DNA of 64,000 bases from Sphagnum compactum (lineage: Eukaryota; Bryophyta; Sphagnopsida; Sphagnales), in the NCBI GenBank assembly GCA_965153455.1, contig OZ234493.1, forward strand, positions 20,202,213-20,266,212. Reading direction: 5' to 3'. A model generated the notes under the pieces. The model was not told the origin of the DNA, ran no database searches, and saw nothing but the letters and a program-made list of their open reading frames with translations. The position numbers were made by a program, and so were the translations under genes. Position 1 is the stretch's first letter, and each line of letters opens with the position of its first letter. Positions 46,871 through 56,730 of this stretch are shown here, piece after piece.

Positions 46871-49800
46871 GATTCAGGGGAAGCTTCATTAACATCCCGG
46901 CGTCTTTTACTATATATGATATTGACTTAATCAATATATTCACCTTTGTAATGGTAAATAAAAATTGACACGTATATTAGTCAAGTAAGGGTAGTTAACT
47001 TGGGTCCATTCTGGGTGAATGTAAGGTACATAAGGGGGAAGAACTGGGTAAATTTAAGCCCCTTGAAGGGTGTCAAACTGGATTGGGTCACACAAGGTTG
47101 CCAAAATGCCTTCTATTTTGCAAAATTAATGGAACTTAAATCATGCAAAATGAGAAAGATATAGCCTATTGAATCAAACCCTTATAACCAAAAGTGGGGT
47201 CACATAAAACCTCTTATAATCTTCTATTCCAACACTCATGACACTATTGAACAATCTTCTCAACACTGACTTCCAACATTCCAACACAAAAACAACTAAA
47301 ATGTACTCATTGTCATAATTTTGGTATAATCGATCTCTTTGATTTATATGTGTTTATGTCAACCATATAATCAATTCCCACCAACATGAGAGTTTGTAAG
47401 ATACATGGTAGTTTGTATTACATGTCTGATGAAAGACAACCTACAAATATTACATACCAATATTTCAACAGCATAGGATAATACTTCATGATATTCACAA
47501 CTGAAAACACGTATGCACAATGCAATCTTTGTTGTTGTTACATACCAACATCCCAGGGAAATAGATAGAGTAGCACACCCTCTCTAGAAACTCTCTTCTT
47601 AAATAAACCCTGCAAAGTATTTCAGCGCTATTGTAAACCCTCTTGTTTCCAACTTAACACAATGCAATCTCCATTGTTGTTACATTCTGACATCCCAGGG
47701 AAATAGTTTCAGTAGCACACCTTCTCTACAAAAATTCTTCTTAAATAAACCCTGAAAAGTATTCCAGAGCTAGTGTAACACTCTTGTTTCCAACTTTCAG
47801 GTCTCACAAGTCTTGTCCAAACCTAACAAAACATATTGTGACCAAAAAGTAAGGGGATGTGACTTACTCACCCTCACCCAATTCTCTGGTTTGTCTATGT
47901 CTGCTACCCTCGCACCTTCTCACAAAACTCTCATAGCCCAAGGTGTCTGGGGCAGCCAGCAAGACATTAATTCTGCACTCAATAGAAAGTGATTTGGGCC
48001 ATTCTCGGCTTCTGCCCTTAAGGATTGGTTCACCAACATTGCACAATCACATACATTTGAAGCATGCCACCCACCAAAATTGCAGTGACACCCTCATAGC
48101 CAGCTGACCACTATAATTCCCTTACCCAATTCCCTCAAAATCAACACACGCAGATGGTCACCATGAGTTCTTCACATAGGAGGAAAGGGAGACAATTCAG
48201 TCATGCAGCAGAAAAATGACAGAAGTGTCTCATAGCCTCACTCCCATTCACAGGTGACCATAGAAATCACTTGTGCATCAATAATACCACTCAGACAGCT
48301 CCCCTCAATGAACACCGCAAGCAAATGCACATTGACATAAAATTGAGGATAACCCAAAATAAAGTTCAGTTTCTGATGTGCAAAGACATAAGCTGGGCAA
48401 TCAGACAACTATTGCGCTCATCCATGCACCGATCACCTGCACTTGACCTGGTCCACACCAGCTGATGAACTCTCTGCATCCAAAATTCAAAACTAGATGT
48501 GTTCATACAGACGTCTCTCATACACACAATATCTGATAAAATCACATTTGCAAGGAAGCTGCTCAGAGTCTGTGCATTTGATAGGTTGCTAAAAAATATT
48601 ATTATGTTTTCTGGCAGAACATTCATGACTTAGCCACAAAAACAAGCATCTACTAGTCTTCTATTCTTCCACACAAAAATTTGAAGGCCTCCATGAGTAT
48701 AGCTGATTTTCCTCACATTGCTTGTCTCTCACTTACTTTCCTCACATTGCTTGTCTCTCACTTACTTCCTCTTCTAAATCCTTAGAAAGTTACTCCCTTG
48801 TATATCTCTAGACTTACTACTCTGCCAGTCCCGTACTCTCTTCTTGTTCTTTCCTCAAAAAACCATCCCAGAAGAAACCCCTCCAGAGTACCTCACAACC
48901 GATATTGCACAAGACCAGATGCTTCCAGAACTTGCAGTTCCCACCTCCTCATTCATCACCAGCCACAATAACCCGTACTGTCAAAAGCACACAAATTGTC
49001 AATGCAGCAGTATGAGGTTCTCACTCAGCAAGAATAAATGTTCTACCCACCAGAGAGCATAGTATGTTCAAACCCTTACAGCCGTGTTTTGAGGTTACAA
49101 TATCTTCCTCCTTTCAGATACATGAAGTTACTTTGCATCTTTCAAGTTGGAATTATGCATTCAAGGAATGGAAGGCAAAGGAAATAGAGTACAGCAGCAC
49201 TGAACAGACATCCAAACTTGCAAATGCCTCCTTAAACCCTCACATGCATCTTCACCAAAATCATTTACTTTCCACAAATTTCAGTTTTATGGTTTGAGAA
49301 TTTAGGATTTTTAGACTATCATTATATAAAAGTTCCCAGGCTTGTGACCTCAGGCTAGACAGCATAGCAAATGTGTTTTGGTGAAACAAATTGAGTAACG
49401 TCTTGCACAATCAGACTCATAAGTCAAGAAGAAGAGCTGGCATCTCATGTTGCCCCATCTGCAGATTGTAAGCTTCATCAATAGCAAAGCCACTTTCTTA
49501 TGGTAGTCATCACACCAGATGAAAACCTCCAAAGCTGAATTCCATTTTGTGACTATATCACACACTAGCCAATGGATGTCATTCGAGGTGCAAGCCAGCC
49601 TGGAGTCACAAAGATTTCAGGTTGCAATATGCATTTAGTAGCAAACTGTTTGGCCTCAAATCCCAATGCAATGAATTTCTCAATTTCAGATGTTTGAGAC
49701 ATAGATGGACAATCCGTTTCCAAGCATTTTGTTAACAAAGATTGAAATTCATATGTGGAAACCTGCTATTCAGGATTGTTACTTTCAATATTGGGTGACA

Positions 49801-50899
49801 TGCTTGAAAATTATTCAGATGGTAGGACATAAAATCCATGGTTGTAATACATCATAGGGTATATATAGGATGTAATTACAGAAGTGTAAAGCTCCTTTTG
49901 TACACTTGCCTCTGTAACCATGGTGAAAGACCAACCACAGCTTGAAATGGGGAATATCTCTCTATTTTTGAACAAACAAGAAATGCTTGAGGTACTTGAG
50001 AAATCAACAGTACCTTAGAACAGTCAAAGTCTAGACCATTTCAATTGCTCTGTGATAGCTTCAATTTCTGAAGTATTCAAGCATTCATGCACACCTCCTG
50101 CAAGATCCTCAAGATGACAAATTTCCAGATGGCTGTCTGTTTTAAATGAAACCTATTCCAAATCTCACATCTCAGTGCATCTGTGACAGACACAATCCAT
50201 GTGCACATTACACAAACACAACCATGCATCTGCCATCATCTCTTTGGCATGATAAAGCTTAAATTGTTATTCAAAGAATGTGTGTACATAGACATGGAGT
50301 ATATCCGAGTCTGCTACGATGCCATCCAGTACTACCCTGCTTTCTTCAGTCTACTCAGGATAGCAGCTTGTTGCCACAAAACTAAGTCAAGGTGAAGCTG
50401 AAGAAGGGGCACACAAGCATGATACAGTTGTAGCCAATAAATAAACTGCAGAGTAATCGGTAGGTTGCACAGCAGCTGCTGTTCATCTGCTCATCTGGCA
50501 GCAGATTCAATCAAAAAAGCTTTCAAGAATGCACATAGTATGTGGATTGGGGAAGCAAAAAAAAGTCTGAATTGTTCATACTTATTATCTACAGCTTTTA
50601 TAACATGTGAGTTGAAACTCTCTGCAGGCTTTACCATGAGATTTCTGCCACCTGAACAGCACCCATCAGATTCTTTTCCTGCGATTCCTGTCCTTGGAAC
50701 TTAGTTGAGTTTTCAAGGGCTTCTTCTCCTTTTGAGACAACCCACTCATATGTATCAGCTCCAGAGCTTCACCCTGGAAGAAGAAATCACCTAATTGGAA
50801 ACCCCTGCTTGCTGAGGAGGCCTTTCAAGTGTTCCCTCCTTACGTCTGTGAAGCGCTTGAGAGATCGAGGTGGTTCGTGACGCACCGGTCGGTTGCCCT
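46871..50899. other. Intergenic sequence downstream of the SEP-like gene
   Basis: I find no gene. Apart from the 142-bp duplication at 47521-47805, the segment 48706-48765 holds a 28-bp unit (CCTCACATTGCTTGTCTCTC core) repeated twice. Minus-strand frames near 47864-48046 and 49350-49565 look mildly protein-like but match nothing I know. Confidence 0.45.
47521..47805. repeat. 142-bp tandem duplication
   Basis: Two copies start TGCAATCT at 47521 and 47663 and share CATCCCAGGGAAATAG, TAGCACACC and CTTAAATAAACCCTG blocks at the same spacing. Non-coding. Confidence 0.75.
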
Positions 50900-51784
50900 T
50901 CACTTGAGCGCCTCTTCCTCATCATAGAAAAGTCCATCGACAACTTTGTCCAGGGCAGAATCCACCAGGTCTATGGCTCCCTTAGACAACGACTTCGCCA
51001 CATCGCTTCTGGCACGCCATGCGAACGCGAAGGCGGCGGCAGAAAGAGTGGCCAAGGCCGAGAGAGCGGCGAACTCCGCCAGTTGCTTCACATCGATGCC
51101 CTTGAACACGCTGTTGCCCGTCACCAGTTCCACTGCAATCGCTAAGAAGAACGCCATCATAGCCAACCGCCCTGACAGGATCTCGAAACTCCGCAACTGC
51201 GCCGCAGCTTGAACGTTCGCCGCCACGAGTTCGAACAAAGATCCCTCCAATCCGCTCATCACTCCCTCCCCTCCATCGCCGAACGCTCTCAAGGTGCACA
51301 TACGTGGCAGCAAAGCCTTCTGAACCCCCTTACCTTTCCCTACTTCGCTCTTCGCACTCGACTGCGCCCTCTCTCCATCCGTCAAAGTGCTCAAAAGAAT
51401 CCGTGTGATGTCAGAAGCCAACCCTTCTCGATCTTCCTCCCCATCTCCTCCACTCTTCTTCTCCTCATTCCCCGACACCCCATCGCTTACTTTACACCTA
51501 CAAGACCCAGATCTAAGAACCCTCGCATTTCTAACTCCCCCCTTGACCCTCCTCAGGCGCTTAACTCCTAAAAAAGCACTTGTGCAAGAACAGCCGCATC
51601 TTCTTTGGGCTGCCAGTCCACACAAATCAGCCGATATTATTGCTTGCCGCAACGAACACGAGACATTTCTGCGTGCCACCACCGATGAGATCAAGCTTCC
51701 CAGGCCTTCAGTCTGCGGTAACGACGCCAAACCAGCCGCTGCAGCAGTCTGATGAAGAGCGACAACAGCCCTTACAGTTGCCAT
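50900..51784 (-). CDS. Stress-enhanced/LIL protein (Lhc-like, two helices), chloroplast
   Basis: A single exon of 294 residues with a clear ATG. Residues 1-100 are Ala/Ser/Arg-rich, as in a chloroplast transit peptide. A charged middle region follows. The first membrane helix (about 201-222) carries the chlorophyll-binding Lhc motif as EILSGRLAMMAF, with Glu201 and Arg206 as the expected pigment and ion-pair residues. A second Ala-rich hydrophobic helix lies at about 236-257, and a short acidic tail ends the protein. Two helices with one Lhc motif fit the stress-enhanced proteins, which protect thylakoids under strong light. I cannot tell which SEP subtype it is. The upstream side has a pyrimidine-rich microsatellite. 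Confidence 0.78.
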   Translation of the reverse strand: MATVRAVVALHQTAAAAGLASLPQTEGLGSLISSVVARRNVSCSLRQAIISADLCGLAAQRRCGCSCTSAFLGVKRLRRVKGGVRNARVLRSGSCRCKVSDGVSGNEEKKSGGDGEEDREGLASDITRILLSTLTDGERAQSSAKSEVGKGKGVQKALLPRMCTLRAFGDGGEGVMSGLEGSLFELVAANVQAAAQLRSFEILSGRLAMMAFFLAIAVELVTGNSVFKGIDVKQLAEFAALSALATLSAAAFAFAWRARSDVAKSLSKGAIDLVDSALDKVVDGLFYDEEEALK

Positions 51785-51845
51785 CTAACGCCACAAACCC
51801 CTTTCGCTTTCTTGGCTCGCCCTTGCGTGTGTGTGTGTGTCTCTG

Positions 51846-51877
<32 letters not shown>

Positions 51878-52639
51878 CTTCTGTTCTCCTCCTTGTCCTC
51901 CTCCTCCTCGTCGCTTGCAAACTCCTCCTCGCAGCAGCAGCACACACCACAGTGGCCAAACCGTTTTCGCAAGAAAACTCGAAAAGCACGCAAGCACAGA
52001 AGCTGCAAAGCAGACAATCGAATCGCCGATTCCACTGTAGAATCTCTAATCACCGATTCCAAAATAGAATCGCCTGTTCGTTGGTGAAAGAGTTTTGGTA
52101 ATCCAAGTTCGGAATTGCCTTGTTCTCGTTCCAGCTGTAACTTTGTACCTGGAATTGCTCCTAACATTGTGACTTGTTCTTTACAACACCAAACGTCAGC
52201 TGTGCACGTCCTAATATTGTTAAGAATTGAAATTACCTCCTCTCATTTTTTCCGCACCCCATACGCGCCCACCCCTCCCCCCACCCCCGGGGGCACCCCT
52301 GGCTCTTTTTCATCGGAAAATAGCGGCTGGGAGGAGCGGCCTTCTGCCTCCAAGTTTGACGAATTCGCCCATTGACTAGCAGACTGAGATGTCGTATGTC
52401 TACCCAGTAGGCTCGTGGTACCACATAGGTACCTAGGGCCTAGTAAGTAGGTTGGCTAAGGATGACGTAGGTGGCGCGCCAGATGTACGCGCTTTCTGTG
52501 ATGAAACGGAGTGGAGTCTGTCACGTGTGCGAACATGGCAGTTTCCACGTTCGCCCCCTGGTCTCTGTGTGTGTGTGTGTCCCAGAATTCAACGTCCACG
52601 TGTTGAATATTTTTTTGGAATACTTGGCGAGCTTTGAGT
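51785..52639. other. Promoter-side region of the SEP-like gene
   Basis: No coding gene on either strand that I can support. It contains a (GT)n-(CTCTGT)n-(CT)n microsatellite at 51829-51888, which is GA/CA-rich in the sense of the minus-strand gene and probably in its leader, and a short (GT)n run at 52567-52580. A GC-rich patch with CCCCCGGGGGC is at 52286-52296. Confidence 0.5.
51829..51888. repeat. GT/CTCTGT/CT microsatellite
   Basis: A run of GT, then CTCTGT units, then CT dinucleotides, 45-104 bases upstream of the SEP-like start codon. Polypurine/CA-rich leaders are common in plant genes. Confidence 0.9.
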
Positions 52640-53735
52640 GTTAGGTGAAGCCCTAAGGGGAGGGCATTCTCAGCTCGTATGAGGCCGAGCCGAGGCAACC
52701 CCTTATTGTGAGAACGCCCTCCCTCAAGCATTATATCGCATAAAGCACAGCTACTGAACATTCTGAAGTCTGAAAAGTTCCTCCTCTCGGCAGAGGAACT
52801 TTCATGGTTATAAGGTTCCCTCTGAGTACACTGTGAAAATGAAGCCAGTGCTTTACATATCAGGTAAGGAACAATTTTGAGGCTTTTCCTGAGTTGGAGG
52901 ACCCAGCCAAGGCCCCTCTTCTTCCCAGGTCCTCCGACCCAGGAAGCAGTAAGAGGGGGCCTTACCTTGCATAAAGAACTTTTGCTAATCTGGGATCTTG
53001 CTGTGAGTGGAAGGTCCTTTTGTGTTTTCAACGAATATTCTGTCATGGGAGGTGACTGAAATTACAAAGGAATTTTTTAAAAAGTTCTTTACACGTATTG
53101 TTAAGGCCCTTATGAGTAGGGTAAAGCCCATTCTCAAAATAAGGGGCCTTGGACAAGGCGATAGCTGAGTCTGGCCTCGCATTTTTGGGAATAACCCCCA
53201 CCTATGGGCTTTACTTATCATAAAGCACAAGGCAAAATTTATCCTGAACCAAACCAATGTAGATCACAAGATGTATGAATGGGAAGGTTCTTATGCCTAC
53301 TCCTCAGTAGTGGGAGGGTTCTTACACCTATAAGTAAACATAATTTCCCTCCCATCCTTCAGGAGTAGGCAAAATATCCCTCCCAATTTCTAAGTTGGAA
53401 ATTCATGGATATAAGGTGCCCTCCACATACACTACAAATTTTCTCTGAGTGCTTTACGAGAAAGTAAGCTTACTTGAAAAACTAGGTTGTTAAATTTTTA
53501 TAGAATTCTCTGTCATAGGAGAAGGTCTGCATGCACCCAAGGACCTCCCCTAATTTCAGGTTTTAAGCTCAAAATTAGAGGAGGGCCCTGGGAGCAGGCC
53601 TTCCCCAACGGGAAAAGCACTAAAGGCTTCTTATTCAAATTGCAGAAGGTCTACACATGATTGGCAGAAGGGTCCCTCAGCTGACGAACAAATCTTCCAT
53701 GCAAAGGTGATTTCAAATACAAAGACAAAAAAAAC
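52640..53735. repeat. Hairpin-rich non-coding region, left part
   Basis: At least seven inverted pairs are visible: 52658-52672/52709-52723, 52774-52783/52793-52802 (perfect), 52896-52903/52928-52935, 52909-52920/52951-52963, 53103-53113/53139-53150, 53121-53131/53204-53214 (perfect), 53295-53304/53361-53370 (perfect) and 53544-53556/53572-53584. Boxes GTGCTTTA (52848, 53449) and TAAAGCAC (52741, 53221) alternate between them. A block with CATGG.TATAAGG then a box occurs twice (52803, 53404). The other half is at 62689-63290, beyond an inserted hAT element. Confidence 0.7.
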
Positions 53736-53802
53736 CATAGTAGTGACATACGAAATACGCGTATTTTTCGAAGGTGCTCAAAAAGAAGTATTTTCAAGTA
53801 TT

Positions 53803-54048
53803 TTGAGCAGACACCAGCTCAGTAACATATGATGAGCAAAGCGCTGAGCAAGCTGAGCTTAAGTTGTGCCCAAAGCTGTGACCATCTTGAGCAGACATCA
53901 GCTCAGTAACATACGATTAGCAAAACGCTGAGCAAGCTGAGATGAAGTTGTGCCCAAATCTGTGACCATTTTGAGCAGACATCAGCTCAGTAACATACGA
54001 TAAGCAAAACGCTGATCTAGCTGAGCTTAAGTTGTGCCCAAACCCTTC
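53803..54048. repeat. 84-bp sub-terminal tandem repeats, three copies
   Basis: Units start TTGAGCAG at 53803, 53887 and 53971, exactly 84 bp apart, and share CAGCTCAGTAACATA.GAT and AAGTTGTGCCCAAA. They sit just inside one end of the hAT element, where transposase-binding repeats are commonly found. Confidence 0.85.
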
Positions 54049-54709
54049 TTAACCAGCTTGAGCATAGGCATACTTTGAATAAAACTGCACATTAGTTTTA
54101 GGGTCTGGTCCTTGTCGAGCTTACAATTGGTTTCAAAGATGATCGAAAACATTTGACACAATTTTACACCTACTTCCGAAACAGTGAACAAAGACAACGA
54201 TGATCACGTAAGCTCACCTTTTACAGAAGTGCATCGCGTCCCCTTTTTGTTCCCGCTCTAATCGTCGTTTGGCTCTTCTTCTTCCATCCAACTAACCATC
54301 TCTTCCTCAAACTCAATGCTGTTCACTTTATGTGTTAGGCGCAGGTCTGAGAAGACATGCACTAGATCCTGAGCTCTTTGTGGGGTCAACCTGTTTCGCT
54401 TTTTCGAATGGATGAAATCGTAAGTGTTCCAGTTGCGTTCGCACGCTGAGGCTGCAGAACATTGGCTGAGGACCGTCACGCCTACTGTCTGAAGCTCTAG
54501 AACTTGCTAACCCCACTGCTGCCAAAATTTCCACCCGGGCATCGCTCTCATGGCCGCTTGAATGCCGGGTCTGCCAAACAAACCTTCCTGGTTTCTAAAC
54601 TGCGCCAATTGCTGTAGGGCTTTTGCTTGATCGTCTACATCTGGGACGAACTTCTCTAGGATGTTCAAAAACCCTTGCATCACTTTCGCATTCTGGTCTT
54701 GTCCATATT

Positions 54710-54976
54710 TGTCATGGCCTAGGATATTTTGGGATACTTTTGGCAATGTCATGTCCTAGGATATTTTGGGATACTTTTGGCAATATCATGGCCTAGGATA
54801 TTTTGGGATATTTTTGGCAATATCATGGCCTAGGATATTTTGGGACTAGTATGGCTCAGGGTTATAAAAAGAGATAGTCTGGGGAACAACCCTTCAGCAG
54901 ATCAACACCAGTTGATGGGTCAATAAAGCTTGTCTTGTATTGTAATTCTCCACTTGTTTGTAGTCGGTCCATAATA
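54710..54976 (+). repeat. 5' LTR of the chromovirus
   Basis: Starts TGTCATGGCC; the end reads CATAATA where the 3' LTR has CATAACA. It contains four 37-bp tandem units starting at 54712, 54749, 54786 and 54823, each with a CCTAGG-type core and ATTTTGGGATA. A TATAAAA box at 54863 predicts a transcript starting near 54890. Confidence 0.93.
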
Positions 54977-54990
54977 GTTTGATCTGTTCC
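54977..54990 (+). promoter_or_regulatory. Likely self-priming primer-binding site
   Basis: No tRNA-like TGG primer site follows the LTR. Instead TTGATCTGTT (54979-54988), two bases after the LTR, can pair with AGCAGATCAA (54896-54905), which lies close to the predicted RNA start. The duplex is 10 bp with one G-U pair. This is the arrangement used by self-priming Tf1-type elements. Confidence 0.5.
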
Positions 54991-55150
54991 TTCTTATTTG
55001 TTTGTTTTGTTGTTTCAGTAAGTAACTAGAGGTATCTTGGAGTGAAACTTGGAAAGGTTATAGAAGACTATAGGACGCTTCTACTCTCAAAGTTTCAAAA
55101 GAAAAGGATATGTTTTGTGAGAGTTAAGAGCTTTTGAAAACTCTGTGCCA

Positions 55151-55770
55151 GATCTGGTTTTTTGGTCATATCTCCTTTGTTTAAGCTTTTTTGGGTCTGT
55201 AACTTTGTCATCTTATAGATCATATAGGAATATATGTGTGAGAGAAATTTCATGTCATTTGGACTTGTATTGAGAGAGATCCAAACATCTGAAGTTTCAA
55301 GTGTAGATCTGGTTTTTTGATCATATCTCCTTTGTTTAAGCTTTTTTGGGTTTGTAACTTTGTCATCTTATAGATCATATAGGAATATATGTGTGAGAGA
55401 AATTTCATGTCATTTGGACTTGTATTGAGAGAGATCCAAGCATCTCAAGTTTCAAGTGCAGATCTGATTTTTTGGTCATATCTCCTTTGTTTAAGCTTTT
55501 TTGGGTTTGTAACTTTTTGATCTTATAGATCATATAGGAATATATGTGTGAGAGCAATTTCATGTCATTTGGGCTTGTATTGAGAGAGATCCAAGCATCT
55601 CAAGTTTCAAGTGCAGATCTGGTTTTTTGGTCATACTTCCTTTGTTTAAGTTTTTTTTGGGTCTGTAACTTTGTGATCTTATAGATTATATAGGAATATA
55701 TATGTGAGAGAAATTTCATGTCATTTGGACTTGTATTGAGAGAGATCCAAGCATCTGAAGTTTCAAGTTT
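55151..55770 (+). repeat. Four tandem 155-bp repeats in the chromovirus leader
   Basis: Units begin GATCTG at 55151, 55306, 55461 and 55616, each exactly 155 bp long and more than 90 percent alike by eye. They fill the leader between the primer site and the gag ATG at 55807. There is no coding sense in them. Confidence 0.93.
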
Positions 55771-55806
55771 GAAGATTGAAAGCGCAAAAGTGTGAGAACT
55801 ACCACC

Positions 55807-56730
55807 ATGGACAACTCGGAATCAAACATCGATCTCACTCAAATCTTCGCCGCCCTTTAGCACCTTCAACAAGAAAATGCCGTGCTTAGACACTCGGTGA
55901 CCCGCCTACAGAATCAGCCACCACCTCCTGCCCCAGTACTTCATGCTCTTGCAATGGCCGCCCAAGAGCCCAAGATCAGTCTGCCAGAAAAGTTTGATGG
56001 AACGCACCTCAAATTTCGAAGCTTTGTCAGCCAGGTACGCTTGATCATGCAACTACACCCCCGTCGTTATTTTGATGACACCACTCGTGTAGGATTCGTT
56101 GGAACCCTACTCACTGGGATAGCTGCAGCATGGTTTGCTCCCATCCTGGAAACATCATCCCCTTTTTTACAAGATTTCAACGCCTTTATGGCGGAATTTG
56201 AAGCAGTATTTGGGGACAGTGACAAGGCTAGGACTTCAGCCAACAAGCTGCGTCGCCTCCAGCAAGGGACATGTTCGGCCATCGTCTACGCCTCAGAATT
56301 CAGACAGCTTGCCTGCAACGTCAATTGGGGAGAAGCTGCCTTGATTGATCAGTTTCGCTGTGGGCTTCGTGATGATGTTCAAGATCTTTTGTTGACACTC
56401 GCAGACCCTTCTTCCTTTAGTGAAGCCATCACCCAGGCAATTCGATGCGATAATCATTTGTTCGAACGTCGCCAGGAAAAGAAAGTCACCTCCAACGCCC
56501 AGCTTTGGAACAGTCGGCCTACTACGCTCCCCTTAGTTCCCCAAACAACACCAGTTGCTTGACCTGCCTCTTTTGGACCTACTCCGATGCAGATCGACAC
56601 AGCTAAGTTTAAATCTTTGACAAAAGCCGAGAAACTTCGCCGAAGGACAAACAATCTATGTCTTTACTGTGGCAACCCAGGGCATATAGCTCGTAAGTGC
56701 CCTCAAAAGCTTGTCAAGTACAAGCTGTGA
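55807..56730 (+). pseudogene. Chromovirus gag (sushi/PEG10-like capsid and zinc knuckle)
   Basis: The ATG at 55807 opens a frame interrupted by TAG at 55858 and TGA at 56560 before it ends at TGA 56728. The capsid region (KVAF-like block VGFVGTLLTGIAAAWF, then FEAVFGD, then LIDQFRCGL) resembles gag of sushi-type Ty3 elements. A CCHC knuckle, [14 protein letters not shown], is at 56659-56700. The pol frame lies one base ahead (+1), so expression of pol would have needed a +1 shift, unless an indel has changed the frame. Confidence 0.85.

Noticed and set aside
47864-48046. Minus-strand frame with a fairly protein-like composition
   Set aside because: No recognised motif, no splice context and only 60 codons.
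51209-52101. Plus-strand frames of 120-173 residues
   Set aside because: Antisense to the SEP-like gene and across a microsatellite; the translation is low in complexity.
55151-55770. Regular repeats as a CRISPR array
   Set aside because: Units are 155 bp, contiguous and without spacers, in a plant retrotransposon leader.
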